Numbered from the stretch's first letter, positions 28,530 through 38,418 are shown. The stretch is DNA of 64,000 nt from Vreelandella zhuhanensis (GCF_009793355.1 NZ_WTKP01000008.1:62001-126000); one strand, 5' to 3'. Notes: generated by a model from the letters alone, not told the origin. Translations and numbers: made by a program.

Positions 28530-29946
28530 GGTGGCAGGCACTGATGTGGCCCGGGTAGTGATCGTGGACGATGATCGTGCTATTCGCTGGGTGCTGGAGC
28601 GCGCCTTGGCGCAACCGGACCTTGAGGTGGAATGCATTGCACGGGCGGACACCTCCCTGACGCGGTTGATCGAGGATCCACCGGATGTGTTGGTCACTGA
28701 CATTCGCATGCCGGGCATCGACGGCCTGGACTTGCTGGCCCGCCTGCACCAGGCGCATCCGGATCTGCCGGTCATCGTGATGACGGCTCACTCGGACCTG
28801 GACAGCGCCGTGGCCTCCTATCAGGGCGGCGCCTTTGAGTACCTGCCCAAGCCGTTCGATGTCGACGAAGCCTTGGCGCTGGTACGCCGGGCGGTGGCTC
28901 ATGCCCGCGAACGCCGGCGTCCGATTACGGTGCCGGAAGGCTTGAACACCGAAATCATTGGCGAAGCACCGGCCATGCAGGAAGTCTTTCGTGCCATCGG
29001 GCGGCTGTCGCATTCGCATATTACCGTACTGATCAACGGTGAATCGGGGACCGGCAAGGAGCGCGTGGCTCAGGCGCTGCACCAGCATAGCCCGCGTGCC
29101 GGCAAGCCGTTCATTGCCCTGAACATGGCGGCGATTCCGCGTGACCTGATCGAATCCGAGCTGTTCGGGCACGAAAAGGGGGCCTTCACCGGTGCCACCG
29201 CCCAGCGCCAGGGGCGCTTCGAGCAGGCCAATGGCGGCACCTTGTTTCTGGATGAGATCGGGGACATGCCGGCAGAGACGCAGACCCGCTTGCTGCGTGT
29301 GCTGGCTGACGGCGAGTTCTATCGGGTGGGCGGGCATCTCTCGGTCAAGGTGGACGTGCGCATCATTGCCGCCACTCACCAGAACCTGGAAACCCTGGTC
29401 AATGAAGGCCGCTTTCGTGAAGACCTGTTCCATCGGCTTAACGTGATCCGTATCCATCTGCCCAAGCTGGCGGAGCGCCGCGAGGACATTCCGCGTCTCA
29501 TGCGGCATTTTCTGGCCGAAGCCGCCACCGAACTTTCCACCGAGGTCAAGGTGCTGACCGCGGACGCCGAGGCGCATCTCACCCACCTGCCCTGGCCGGG
29601 GAACGTACGCCAGCTGGAAAACACCTGCCGTTGGCTCACGGTAATGGCCTCCGGGCGCGAAGTGCTGGTGGAAGACCTGCCACCGGAGCTGCGCGCCTCA
29701 AACCATAGCGAAGGGGAGCAAGGTGACTGGCGCAACGCTTTTCGAGAATGGGCCGACCATGCCCTGGCCGAAGGCCATACGCACCTATTGGAAGAAGCGG
29801 TGCCGGATTTCGAGCGCATTCTGATCGAAACCGCGCTCAAGCATACCGGGGGGCGCAAAGGGGAGGCGGCTGAGCTTCTGGGCTGGGGGCGCAATACGCT
29901 GACCCGTAAGCTCAAGACATTATTGCCCGCCTTGGCGGATGAATGA
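28522..29946 (+). CDS. glnG: Nitrogen regulation response regulator NtrC
   Basis: Sigma-54 activator (474 residues). Receiver domain with phospho-acceptor D60 (VLVTDIRMPGIDG), AAA+ domain with Walker A GESGTGKERVA, the sigma-54 contact loop GAFTGA, and Walker B GGTLFLDEIGDMP, then a Fis-type helix-turn-helix at the C-terminus (GEAAELLGWGRNTLTRKL). It binds the TGCAC-N7-GTGCA sites seen before glnA and ntrB. RBS GGAG inside the end of ntrB. Confidence 0.96.
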   Translation: MTEVAGTDVARVVIVDDDRAIRWVLERALAQPDLEVECIARADTSLTRLIEDPPDVLVTDIRMPGIDGLDLLARLHQAHPDLPVIVMTAHSDLDSAVASYQGGAFEYLPKPFDVDEALALVRRAVAHARERRRPITVPEGLNTEIIGEAPAMQEVFRAIGRLSHSHITVLINGESGTGKERVAQALHQHSPRAGKPFIALNMAAIPRDLIESELFGHEKGAFTGATAQRQGRFEQANGGTLFLDEIGDMPAETQTRLLRVLADGEFYRVGGHLSVKVDVRIIAATHQNLETLVNEGRFREDLFHRLNVIRIHLPKLAERREDIPRLMRHFLAEAATELSTEVKVLTADAEAHLTHLPWPGNVRQLENTCRWLTVMASGREVLVEDLPPELRASNHSEGEQGDWRNAFREWADHALAEGHTHLLEEAVPDFERILIETALKHTGGRKGEAAELLGWGRNTLTRKLKTLLPALADE

Positions 29947-29997
29947 GAGTGAATGGCTCAATGAGTGAAGGACACTTGATCGTCCGGAACCCTATAT

Positions 29998-30948
29998 CTA
30001 GTCGCTACTCTCGACTGCCTCGTCCAGGACGTAAACGCCATCGGCGAGGCTTGCATCGGGCGGCTGACAGTCGTTGATGGCCAAGGGTAAAAGCGCCATT
30101 TGCCGGCTGATGCCCAAGTCTTGCAGTTGATGGGGAACGCCGTCGCCGTGGATGACATGACCGTAACCCATCAGGCCTACCGCCAGAGAACCATTCTGTG
30201 CCGCCGTTGCCAAGCCATCGGCCATGGCCCTGTCCCAGGCCAGCTGAGCCTGGATGAAGCTCTCCAGGGCGGCACCCTCGTTCTTGTCTTGCGCTTGCCC
30301 TTCCTGTTTTTCTTCTTCGTTTTCCGCAGCAGGGTTTTCCGCAGCAGGATGGTGTTGAAAGATTTGCGTCAGTCGTTCGCGGTAGGCAGGGGTTGCGGCC
30401 TCAGGCGCCGTTATTGCGTGGCGCTCGGATGACGGCACGGCCTGCCATCCTTCCCGGGCCAGGCGTTGGCGCAGCGCCGGTTGGATATTCAGCGCGACCA
30501 GCGGGACTTGCTGCATACGGGCGAAATGCAAGATAGGCAGATAAAGCTCAGCATCGATTCCCCACACCTCTTTCCAGTTGCTTTCGCGAATAAATGCTTC
30601 TTCGCTAAGCTCGCCCGCTACCCAGGCATCCAATACCGGTTGTACGTCGCGGGGAAGCATTTCCAGACCGATCACCATATCGGAACGGTGCGCATATAGC
30701 CCGGCCAGGGTATGCAGCTGCCAGCGGTGATGGGCTTTCTCATCGTGGCGTTCCCCGAGCATCACCACTTCTTGCCGAGCGGCAGTGGCCAGCAATGTTT
30801 CGGGTGTCGTCAGGGCACCCTCCATGAACCACTGGCCCGGTGCCAGGCAGGCGTCATCCTCTGCCATGGCAGTGCCGGGTAATGCCGCGAGTATGGCGAG
30901 CATCAATACCGCGGTGGCTCGCCCCGGTATGCGTAAGCGATGGGGCAT
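29998..30948 (-). CDS. ChaN family protein
   Basis: A 316-residue exported protein. Signal peptide to about residue 29 (ALPGTAMA-E). The ChaN/DUF399 pattern is clear: MLGERHDEKAHHRWQLHTL, DMVIGLEMLPRDVQPVLDAW, and MGYGHVIHGDGVPHQL. Family members bind haem in the periplasm or outer membrane. The mature N-terminus has no lipobox cysteine at +1, so it may be soluble rather than a lipoprotein. A low-complexity Glu/Gln-rich insert (about residues 213-233, with a repeated ENPAAEN) interrupts the fold. Confidence 0.8.
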   Translation of the reverse strand: MPHRLRIPGRATAVLMLAILAALPGTAMAEDDACLAPGQWFMEGALTTPETLLATAARQEVVMLGERHDEKAHHRWQLHTLAGLYAHRSDMVIGLEMLPRDVQPVLDAWVAGELSEEAFIRESNWKEVWGIDAELYLPILHFARMQQVPLVALNIQPALRQRLAREGWQAVPSSERHAITAPEAATPAYRERLTQIFQHHPAAENPAAENEEEKQEGQAQDKNEGAALESFIQAQLAWDRAMADGLATAAQNGSLAVGLMGYGHVIHGDGVPHQLQDLGISRQMALLPLAINDCQPPDASLADGVYVLDEAVESSD

Positions 30949-30961
30949 GAAGGCTCCTGAC

Positions 30962-31132
30962 TCAGGATTTCTCCAACGACTGAATCTCGCTCAACAGAGC
31001 GTTGGCCTCTTCAGTGAGGGTCGCATTGGCACGCATGTCGCCGTTGCGCGAGGCTTCCATGGCGGCCTGCAGTTTGCGTTCGTAGGCTTGCTGAAGCTTT
31101 TTCTTCGGGTCACGTTTGAAGATACTCAACAT
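30962..31132 (-). CDS. Small DUF6435-like protein
   Basis: A 56-residue gene: MLSIFKRDPKKKLQQAYE, then ASRNGDMRANATLTEEANAL. This resembles the short DUF6435 proteins (a basic front, then a helical pair) as I recall them; function unknown. It has a good GAGAGGAA ribosome binding site and lies 13 nt before chaN-like on the same strand, so they may form an operon. Confidence 0.75.
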   Translation of the reverse strand: MLSIFKRDPKKKLQQAYERKLQAAMEASRNGDMRANATLTEEANALLSEIQSLEKS

Positions 31133-31217
31133 AAACTATTCCTCTCAATGGAGATCGTGAAACGTACACCCCTTGTAGAGGATTTTGGGACCGCTGTCTA
31201 ATGGTGGTTCATATTTT

Positions 31218-31748
31218 TTATTTTTCGCTTGCGGCCGGTTCCAGGCAGGTTTCCAAAAAGCGCCGGAAATCATCGAGTATCGTGTCCAGACTGGCATGCA
31301 GGCGATGATCATCATTTAGCAGGCGCAAGGGAAAGCAATAGGCCTGAGCATAGTCAATGATCGGCCCGGGAGGCACGATGTCGTCATTCCAGCCATGAAT
31401 GATCCGGGTATGCTGCGCCTGGATGACCGGCGAGGATTCCGGGTAGCGATCCAGCCCCAATGCCGGGGCCAGCAGAAAGCAACCCAACAGTGGATGCCTG
31501 GCGCTAGCCGCGGCACTCACCCAACCGCCCAGGCTGGAGCCGGCCATGATGCATTGCATGGGGTCGGCGTGACGCTGCTCCAGGGTAGCCAGCAGATGTT
31601 GCAGCCGTTCGCTTGGAGAGGACATGCCGCGATAGTCCATCACTACCGCCTCGCAACCGTCCAGGGCTTCCACCACTTCCTTCATGGCTTGCATTTTCAT
31701 GGCGCCCGGGCCGCTTTCCAGGCCGTGCGAGAGATATACCGTGGTCAT
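31218..31748 (-). CDS. YqiA-type alpha/beta hydrolase
   Basis: A 176-residue small esterase of the YqiA/YcfP group. Oxyanion/first motif YLSHGLESGPGAMKM, nucleophile elbow GSSLGGW, the acid in IHGWNDDIVP and the histidine of NDDHRLHAS make a complete Ser-Asp-His set. The substrate is unknown; esterase activity on small acyl esters is typical of the family. Confidence 0.85.
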   Translation of the reverse strand: MTTVYLSHGLESGPGAMKMQAMKEVVEALDGCEAVVMDYRGMSSPSERLQHLLATLEQRHADPMQCIMAGSSLGGWVSAAASARHPLLGCFLLAPALGLDRYPESSPVIQAQHTRIIHGWNDDIVPPGPIIDYAQAYCFPLRLLNDDHRLHASLDTILDDFRRFLETCLEPAASEK

Positions 31749-31930
31749 GTCGCGCTCCAGGTTGGTTGTTGCGAGCGTATTCGTTGTTTCGAGAATATTC
31801 GATCCTAGCTACTTTTTCGCGCTGGCAACAGTCTTGAACCAATGACAGCCTTGAGCCCATAGCCGTGGGCTGGGCGTGGTTTCAGTGGTAGGGTGCCGAA
31901 AGCGGACGTTCGCTTTCATAAGGAATTTTC

Positions 31931-33103
31931 ATGAAACAGACCCTCGACCTTCTTGACCGGCTGGTGGCATTCGACACTACTTCCAGCGAATCCAACCTGG
32001 CGCTGGTGAATTTCGTTGAGCAATATCTGGCTGAGTATGGCATTCAGGCGGACCGGGTAATGAGCCCCTGCGGCAACAAAGCCAACCTGGTGGCGCGTAT
32101 CGGCCCCCGGGCGCCGGGCGGCGTGATGCTTTCCGGCCATACGGATGTGGTGCCGGTGAAAGGGCAGCCCTGGTCGACCGACCCCTTTCGCCTGCATGAC
32201 GACAATGACGGGCGGCTGTACGGGCGGGGTACCTGCGACATGAAAGGCTTCATTGCCTGTGTGCTGGCGATGGTCCCGACATGGTCGCAAGCTGCGCTCA
32301 AGCAACCGATTTATCTGGGGTTTTCCTATGACGAGGAAGTCGGCTGCCTGGGCGCGCCGGACTTGATTCGACATTTCTGCCAGAACTACTCCACCAGTGC
32401 CCAGGTGATCGTCGGCGAACCGACCGATATGCAACCGGTGGTGGCCCAGAAAGGCGCCACTAACCTGCGTACCCGGATAGTGGGCCGTGAAGCCCACAGC
32501 AGCCAGATCAATCAGGGCACCTCGGCGGTTCACGTCGCTGCCCGTCTGGTCACTTATATCGAAGACATCATGCACATGCTGGTGGAAGAAGGGCGGGTGG
32601 ACCCGGCGTTCAACGTACCGCATACCAGTTTGCATGTGGGCAAGATTGCCGGGGGTACGGCGATCAATATCATGGCCCGGGAATGTCAGTTCGAGTGGGA
32701 AATACGTCATCTGCCCACCGACACCTTCGAAACTGTCTTCGAGCGCTTTCAAGCCTATTGCCGCGACATCGAAGCCGGCTTGCGCGACCAGGGCAAGCAG
32801 GTCGAGATCAGCACCGAACTGCTCAATACCACCGTGCCGGGGCTGGTGGATCGGGATAACGCCAGGGTGATGGCGCTGGCCAGACGGCACCTGCCGGAAG
32901 ACTCAGCCGGCTGCCGCCATGCGGTGGCCTACGCCACCGAAGCCGGGCAATTTCAGGCAGGCGGAATGCAGACGATCATTCTGGGGCCGGGGAGTATTGC
33001 TCAGGCGCATCAGCCGGATGAATATGTCGAACTCGAGCAGTTGCAGCATTGTGTGGCGTTCTTGCAGCGCTTGGGCAAGGATCTTGAACAGCCTCTTGAG
33101 TAA
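31931..33103 (+). CDS. argE: Acetylornithine deacetylase
   Basis: M20 zinc peptidase-family enzyme (390 residues) that removes acetate from N2-acetylornithine in arginine synthesis. Metal-site motifs are LSGHTDVVPV, GRGTCDMKGFI, YDEEVGCLGA (catalytic and bridging Glu) and GEPTDMQPV; the dimer/lid part has REAHSSQ. RBS AAGGAA, just after a 7-bp hairpin (31898-31917) that could tune initiation. A succinyl-diaminopimelate deacetylase is the main alternative, but the sequence reads as ArgE. Confidence 0.88.
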   Translation: MKQTLDLLDRLVAFDTTSSESNLALVNFVEQYLAEYGIQADRVMSPCGNKANLVARIGPRAPGGVMLSGHTDVVPVKGQPWSTDPFRLHDDNDGRLYGRGTCDMKGFIACVLAMVPTWSQAALKQPIYLGFSYDEEVGCLGAPDLIRHFCQNYSTSAQVIVGEPTDMQPVVAQKGATNLRTRIVGREAHSSQINQGTSAVHVAARLVTYIEDIMHMLVEEGRVDPAFNVPHTSLHVGKIAGGTAINIMARECQFEWEIRHLPTDTFETVFERFQAYCRDIEAGLRDQGKQVEISTELLNTTVPGLVDRDNARVMALARRHLPEDSAGCRHAVAYATEAGQFQAGGMQTIILGPGSIAQAHQPDEYVELEQLQHCVAFLQRLGKDLEQPLE

Positions 33104-33143
33104 GCCCTTGAGTAAGTCCTTGAAAATAAGCAACGGCCTGAAC

Positions 33144-33179
33144 GAAAACACCCCATTCAGTAAAGTCTGAATGGGGTGT
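33144..33179. terminator. Hairpin terminator between argE and the 103-residue gene
   Basis: A perfect 13-bp stem (33148-33160 with 33167-33179) and 6-nt loop. On the minus strand it is followed by TTTT, so it terminates the gene coming from the right; from the left it may also slow argE transcription. It is placed between two convergent genes. Confidence 0.8.
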
Positions 33180-33264
33180 AGTGACGATTGAACGGCGGTC
33201 TATCCAAGAACGTGTTACTTACTGCTTCACCACTGACGGCTCCAACACTGATAATCCCAACTCC

Positions 33265-33576
33265 TCAATGCTGGTAGTCTTCCTCGAAAAGGTCTGCTTT
33301 TGCATGACGCATGACATCTTCGCAGGCAGCTTGATGAGCAAGTTGCGTGAGCAGCCCCTGGGTGACTTCGAACCCTTTACCCAGGCAGGTATCGACTTCC
33401 TGGCGGCTCACATAGGGGCTTACATTACAGTCAATCTTGATCGTTCTTCCGCCACTGTCCAGCTTGTCTGCGAATTCCCGCAGGCGCCAGGCGATACGCT
33501 CTTTCCAGCTGGCTGATTCTTCCGCGCCTTCGTTTACGCTAAACGTGCACTGCCATTCAGGCTTATATACCTTCAT
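33265..33576 (-). CDS. Hypothetical protein, 103 residues
   Basis: Not recognised. MKVYKPEWQCTFSVNEG starts after a perfect AGGAGG ribosome binding site, and a terminator lies downstream, so the gene is well supported. Visible are a central WKERIAWRLREFADKLDSGG segment, an RTIKIDCNVSPYVS strand-like stretch and a charged helix rich in His/Asp near the end (HAKADLFEEDYQH). Two cysteines, no signal peptide or membrane segment. The competing plus-strand frame over this stretch has no such signals. Confidence 0.75.
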   Translation of the reverse strand: MKVYKPEWQCTFSVNEGAEESASWKERIAWRLREFADKLDSGGRTIKIDCNVSPYVSRQEVDTCLGKGFEVTQGLLTQLAHQAACEDVMRHAKADLFEEDYQH

Positions 33577-33714
33577 GAGAACCTCCTGTGCTTGCTTGGA
33601 AAGAATGATCGATCGTGGTTTTGGCTCCGTAATTGAATGTCCTGCTTTGCCACTATACAACAACCTTTCAACAACCGGGATGGCTTTTCGCGTCCATTTG
33701 GCGCGCTTTCTTGC

Positions 33715-34905
33715 TCAATACCCGGTCATTTCCAGATAACCTACGCCCAACACCTCATCGCTTGCGTAATCGGTAACATTTACCTCGCCCTCCCAGTAAG
33801 GCACCGAGGTGGCCATCCAGCGATCAGTAAAGGGGGCTTTGATGGCCAGGTCAAGCCCACGCCCCGACACCTGAAGGCGCCACTGGGTGGGCACATCACG
33901 CCCAGCCACTCTACTGCTGACCAGCGGCTCCATCACAAGTTCACTGGAAGAGAGCGCCGTGGAGGTCCCTTCGGGGGTGATCCAGGTGCCGGCGCGATAA
34001 TCCCCGCCGTCTTCCCCGCCGCCGCGTAGCTGAAAGGCCATCAGCTTGTGGCCATCTTCCAGATGCAGGGAAAACCAGTCCCAGCCACGTTGTTGGGGGC
34101 TGAGTAACTGGCTGCTCCATTCCCGGTCGAGCCAGCCCTGCCCGCTCACTGCTCGGGTGGTGCCGTCCAAGGTTACTTCGCCTTCGACACGCCAGAACGG
34201 CTGGCTGTAGTACATAGACCCTTGGCCATCGGCGGCCTTGCGACTGAAGCCTTCCTCGCCGTGAAGCACCAGCGGGCCTTCAGCGGTCAACTGAAGCCGG
34301 TAACTGAAACTGCCCTCGGGGGTGCTTTCTTGGGCACTGACTTCCAGACGCTCGAAGGTATTCTCCTCGGAGGCTTCTACCAAACTTGCCAGCTGCCAAT
34401 CATCCATCCAGACGCGAAAGGGGATCGCTTGAGCACCGGCCTGACCTTGCTTAAGTGCCGCGCTATTGCCCCGCGCGAAACGCTCGGCGACACGATGCTC
34501 TTGGCCTTGAGAAAGGGCGGCATGGGCCATCCACAGCTGATCGGTGGCCCAGGGGCCGGGGTCGTCCGGGCGCTTTTCGGGGGGCAGCAGTGCCTGGCGA
34601 AAAAGTGTCCACTGAATGCCTAGCGGCGTACCGCTCGCGTCTTGCAGATTGGCGGTCAGGTACCACCATTCGATGCGGCTGTCGGGATGCGCCGCGTGAT
34701 CCTCGGGAAAGGAAAGCGTTACGCCGGGGTTGGCTTGCTCATAACCTTGGGTGTCTGCGCCCAGGCCGGCAAACCCCTGGCTGGGGGGTGAATCTGTTGG
34801 CTTTTCGGCTTCGAAGAGCCATAGCGTAAGTCCCAGCAGTAGCGCAACGCTGCCCAGCCCTAACCAGAGAAGTAGGCGGCGAGGGTGACGGTTGGCTGGG
34901 TTCAT
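33715..34905 (-). CDS. AttH/CrtC-type lipocalin-like exported protein
   Basis: A 396-residue protein with an N-terminal membrane anchor or uncleaved signal (LLLWLGLGSVALLLGLTLWL). The family pattern (carotenoid 1,2-hydratase/AttH, DUF2006) shows in HPDSRIEWWYLTANL, LDREWSSQLLSP, WDWFSLHL and LGVGYLEMTGY at the end. It follows an FtsX-type permease and an ATPase in one operon, like AttEFGH of Agrobacterium, where AttH is the periplasmic partner. The ligand is unknown; carotenoid hydration is unlikely without crt genes. Confidence 0.8.
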   Translation of the reverse strand: MNPANRHPRRLLLWLGLGSVALLLGLTLWLFEAEKPTDSPPSQGFAGLGADTQGYEQANPGVTLSFPEDHAAHPDSRIEWWYLTANLQDASGTPLGIQWTLFRQALLPPEKRPDDPGPWATDQLWMAHAALSQGQEHRVAERFARGNSAALKQGQAGAQAIPFRVWMDDWQLASLVEASEENTFERLEVSAQESTPEGSFSYRLQLTAEGPLVLHGEEGFSRKAADGQGSMYYSQPFWRVEGEVTLDGTTRAVSGQGWLDREWSSQLLSPQQRGWDWFSLHLEDGHKLMAFQLRGGGEDGGDYRAGTWITPEGTSTALSSSELVMEPLVSSRVAGRDVPTQWRLQVSGRGLDLAIKAPFTDRWMATSVPYWEGEVNVTDYASDEVLGVGYLEMTGY

Positions 34906-34928
34906 GGGTATCGCCTCATGGAATCACC

Positions 34929-37451
34929 TCAGGTGGCTTCGAACTGGCTGAGCAGTTCTCGGGGTGGGGTTCGCCATAGGCTCAAGACAGGCAGCAGCGC
35001 TGCCAATGCCGCCACGCCCACCGCGACGCCTACCGTCAGCAATATTTCCCCGGGAAACAGATGCAAGGGCAGGCGCCAACCGAAGGCCGCGACATTGATC
35101 ACCGAGACCAGACAGGCGGTCAGCGCGATACCCAACGGCACGGCCAGCAAGGCCGTTACCAAGGCGGCCCCGCACAGCTGGGATAACTGGAGACCTGCCA
35201 ATCGCGAACGCGTCACGCCCAGCGCCCACAATGGGGCCAGTTGTCGGCGCCGTTCCCGGGACTGGGCCAGCAGTGTCGCCAAGAGTGCCAAGGCGGCAAC
35301 GCCCAGGGTGAGGGCATTCAGCGCCCGGGTAATGCTGAAAGTACGCTCGAAGATGTCCGTGGCGATCCGTTTGACCTCTTGTTGGTCGGTCAGGGTTTCC
35401 ACGCCGGTGGCTGCTTCCCGGCGCCCGAAGTGCTCGACAAGCGCATTTTGCACGCTGATTGTATTGGCGCCTGCGTGCAGCACAATACCCAAGGAACTTG
35501 GCGGAGCTGCAAAACGCTTGGTTAGCTGCGATGTCGCCAAGGCTACCTCGCCACGGGGGTTGCCGTAATCCGGATAGACGCCTACCACCTGAAGCGTTTG
35601 AGGCCCGGTCGGCGAACTCAGCTTGAGCCGGTCTCCCGGCGCGATGCCTTGGGCGATGGCCAGCTGTTCGTTGATCAACGCTTGGCCGGCGGTGATAGCG
35701 GCCCAGGCGGCGTCACGTCCGACCAGGGTATTCAGTAGCGGCCAATGCGCTCTTAGCCGTTCGCCGGGCGTAATGCCGAAAACACTCACCGCAAGCGTGA
35801 GAGTCCGCGCCGAGCCGTTGGCGGGTAAGGCCTCGAGCAGAGTGGCCTCGGCACTGCTGGTGGGTAACGTCTCGGCGACTTCGGGACGCGCCAGCAGCCA
35901 ATCGTTGATTTCCTCGAAATACTCAGGCGCCGGTTGCAGGTACAGTTCCGCCGCCAGGCGTTGGTCCAGCCAGTCGAGAAACGTCAGACGAAATCCCCCG
36001 ACCATGCTGCTGACCCCCAGGTTGGCGGAAAGCGCGATCAGCAATGCCATCATCGCCAGCGCCAGGCGTGGTAATTGCAGCTGCAGGTCCGCCAACGCCC
36101 ATTGGGCAAGCGGTCTCTTTTTAGCCAGCCGGGCGAGGCCTGCCAGCATCAAGGCCAGCAATGGCGGCAAGCATAGGGCGCTGGCGAGAAGCAGCATGGT
36201 GACCAGACCGAAGCCTGCCAGCAAGCCTTCACCGGCAGGCAGGCGAGTGAGCCACAGCCATAATCCCAGTGCCATCAAACCGCCCAGCGCGCCGGCGATA
36301 CTCATTGTGCGCAGCTGTCGATGAAACCCCGCCCGCCACGCCTGGGCCTGCCCCAAACCGAGCACACTGAGCCGCCCTGCTCGCCAGAGCACCCCTGTTC
36401 CTGCGATAAACAACCCGCCCAAGGTCACGCCCAGCCCACCCAGCCAGTAGTGCCAGGGCAGGCTCAGTTCCGCAGCGACCCCGGCCCCGTACAGACTGCC
36501 CAGGGTCGCCGCGACATCGGGCAGCAGCGCCTGCGCCAGCCACACACCGCTGACGATGCCCAATAGGGCACCGGCGCCGCCTAATAGTAATAGCTCCAAC
36601 GCCAGAAGGCCCACCAGCGTGCGACCCGGAACCCCCAAGGCACGCAAGGTGCGCAGCATGCCCAGACGTTGTTCCAGCGCCAGGCCCAGCGCGGCCTGAA
36701 CGATGAACAGCCCCACCACCAGGGCCAGCAGCGCCAAGGCGGTCAGGTTGAGGTGAAAGCTTTCGGTGAGTTGCCCCGGCGATACCAGGGTGGCGGCAGG
36801 GGTCAATAGCAGTGCTTCGGGCACATCGCTGATCTCCCCCGGCCTAGCCACTAGCCGAGTAAAGGTACCCTGGGTCTCAAGCAGCCTGGACGCCGCGGCG
36901 ATATCCATCAGTAGGGTGTCGGGTGGCAGGTTGGGCGTGAGGACCAGCGGCGGCAATCGGCGGCCGTTTTCCAGCTGCGGACGCGCATTGGCTGCGTCTT
37001 GCCGAGCCAGTCCTAACGCTTTCAAGGTGTCCGGTGCCAGTCGGGTCTGATAGGGCGGCGTCATGAAAGCGACCAGCGCTTCCCCGCTTCCGGCGCTGGC
37101 AAAGCCGCTATCGTCGGGCAGAGTCAAGGGGTCGATACCCAGAATGTTGAGTCGCACACCCTCGGCACTTTCGACTTCGCCTTCCAGCAGCGGCGAGACC
37201 TCTAGTCCGCTGCGACGCAGCTCGATGTAAGTCTCCCGGCTCAACGGCGCGCCGTCACGGCGGGTCAGGCTGTCCAGGTTTTGGGTGAATAACGATTCCG
37301 CACGCGCATAACTATCGCGGGCCGATGCATTGATCGCCTGAACGCCGCTCCATAGCGCGCTTGCCACCCACAACCCCAGCAACAGCATCAGCAACTGGCC
37401 GGGATGTCGCCGATAATGTGAAAGCAGCGTTCTCATTGCAGTGACTATCAT
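34929..37451 (-). CDS. ABC transporter permease with two FtsX domains
   Basis: An 840-residue inner-membrane protein. The start [19 protein letters not shown] forms ATGA with the stop of the ATPase gene. One N-terminal membrane helix, a large periplasmic region, three helices, a middle segment with four further helices, a second periplasmic region and three terminal helices (ending LWRTPPRELLSQFEAT). This is the MacB/YbbP architecture of mechanotransmission-type ABC systems, which move lipids or lipoproteins in the periplasm rather than pump small molecules. AttH-like gene follows 23 nt later. Confidence 0.85.
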   Translation of the reverse strand: MIVTAMRTLLSHYRRHPGQLLMLLLGLWVASALWSGVQAINASARDSYARAESLFTQNLDSLTRRDGAPLSRETYIELRRSGLEVSPLLEGEVESAEGVRLNILGIDPLTLPDDSGFASAGSGEALVAFMTPPYQTRLAPDTLKALGLARQDAANARPQLENGRRLPPLVLTPNLPPDTLLMDIAAASRLLETQGTFTRLVARPGEISDVPEALLLTPAATLVSPGQLTESFHLNLTALALLALVVGLFIVQAALGLALEQRLGMLRTLRALGVPGRTLVGLLALELLLLGGAGALLGIVSGVWLAQALLPDVAATLGSLYGAGVAAELSLPWHYWLGGLGVTLGGLFIAGTGVLWRAGRLSVLGLGQAQAWRAGFHRQLRTMSIAGALGGLMALGLWLWLTRLPAGEGLLAGFGLVTMLLLASALCLPPLLALMLAGLARLAKKRPLAQWALADLQLQLPRLALAMMALLIALSANLGVSSMVGGFRLTFLDWLDQRLAAELYLQPAPEYFEEINDWLLARPEVAETLPTSSAEATLLEALPANGSARTLTLAVSVFGITPGERLRAHWPLLNTLVGRDAAWAAITAGQALINEQLAIAQGIAPGDRLKLSSPTGPQTLQVVGVYPDYGNPRGEVALATSQLTKRFAAPPSSLGIVLHAGANTISVQNALVEHFGRREAATGVETLTDQQEVKRIATDIFERTFSITRALNALTLGVAALALLATLLAQSRERRRQLAPLWALGVTRSRLAGLQLSQLCGAALVTALLAVPLGIALTACLVSVINVAAFGWRLPLHLFPGEILLTVGVAVGVAALAALLPVLSLWRTPPRELLSQFEAT

Positions 37452-38113
37452 GCGGTAGGCTCCGCCAGATGGCCTCGAGTGAGCTTCAGGCAACGATCCA
37501 GCGGGGCGGCGACCTGGGGACTATGAGTGACCAGAAGCAGGGCGCTGCCGCTTTCCTGCACCAGTTCGAGCATCAGCGTCAGCACGTCTTTGGCGCTGGT
37601 TTCATCCAGGTTGCCGGTGGGCTCGTCGGCCAGCAACAGCGCAGGGCGTGGCGCCAGGGCGCGGCCGATCGCCAGACGCTGCTGCTGGCCGCCGGAAAGC
37701 TGTTCCGGATAACGCCGTTCAAGCCCGGTCAGCCCCAGTCGCTCGACGAGATGGCGCGTCCAGGAGGGGTTCTCGCGACCGGCCAGGCGTGCCTGAAGAC
37801 GCAGATTGTCCGAGGCATTCAAGCTCGGAACCAGGTGGAACTGCTGGAATACCAGGCCCAGTGACTGACGGCGCAAGCGGGCGCGGCCCGGCTCATCCAG
37901 CGTTGCGATGGATATTCCCTGGAAAGTGATCTTTCCTGCATCCGGCAAGTCCAGCCCGGCGGCGAGGTGCAGCAATGTCGACTTGCCGCTGCCTGACTCA
38001 CCCATCAGCGCCAGGCTTTGGCCCTTCTCCAAGTCCATATCCACGCCGTCCAGTACCCTAAGTGGCCCCTGTGGCGTGGTATAGGCTTTATGTACTTGAT
38101 GAAATTTCAACAT
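37448..38113 (-). CDS. ABC transporter ATP-binding protein (LolD/MacB type)
   Basis: A 221-residue ATPase: Walker [11 protein letters not shown]-loop FQQFHLVP, signature [15 protein letters not shown], Walker [13 protein letters not shown], and H-switch VTHSP. The ADEPTGNLD form is characteristic of the LolD/FtsE/MacB group, which fits the FtsX-type permease immediately downstream (4-nt overlap). Confidence 0.92.
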   Translation of the reverse strand: MLKFHQVHKAYTTPQGPLRVLDGVDMDLEKGQSLALMGESGSGKSTLLHLAAGLDLPDAGKITFQGISIATLDEPGRARLRRQSLGLVFQQFHLVPSLNASDNLRLQARLAGRENPSWTRHLVERLGLTGLERRYPEQLSGGQQQRLAIGRALAPRPALLLADEPTGNLDETSAKDVLTLMLELVQESGSALLLVTHSPQVAAPLDRCLKLTRGHLAEPTA

Positions 38114-38274
38114 GGATCCCGCCTTGGAAATAATTTTCAGCTATTTGTTTGTAATTAAAAACAATAAGTTATGTTGGGAAAGCTAGCAAATATGCTTTTC
38201 CTCATTAAAATTATGCTGCTTTGCAGCAATAATGCACCTATGGTGGTTATGTATGTTTCATCAGGAGCCATTTC

Positions 38275-38418
38275 ATGACGTATTCACCACTGCAATACCA
38301 TTCGCACGATACGTATGTATTGAAAGTTTGGGCCAACCAGGCACGGATACAGCGCGAAGCCCATGATGCCATAGAGCACCACTTCGACGGCCGACAAGGC
38401 AAGTGCGAAAACCAGTAA
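38275..38418 (+). CDS. Small protein, 47 residues, unknown
   Basis: MTYSPLQYHSHDTYVLKVW followed by a charged helix (NQARIQREAHDAIEHHF). AGGAG lies 8 nt before the ATG and a strong terminator follows the stop by 25 nt, so a real single-gene unit is likely. Five histidines and one cysteine; no membrane segment. I know no family for it. An antisense frame of 89 residues also exists here but is interrupted by the terminator hairpin. Confidence 0.6.
   Translation: MTYSPLQYHSHDTYVLKVWANQARIQREAHDAIEHHFDGRQGKCENQ

Noticed and set aside
33181-33516. A plus-strand frame of 111 codons opposite the 103-residue gene
   Set aside because: It lacks a ribosome binding site, starts just after the terminator stem, and lies antisense to a gene with a perfect AGGAGG.
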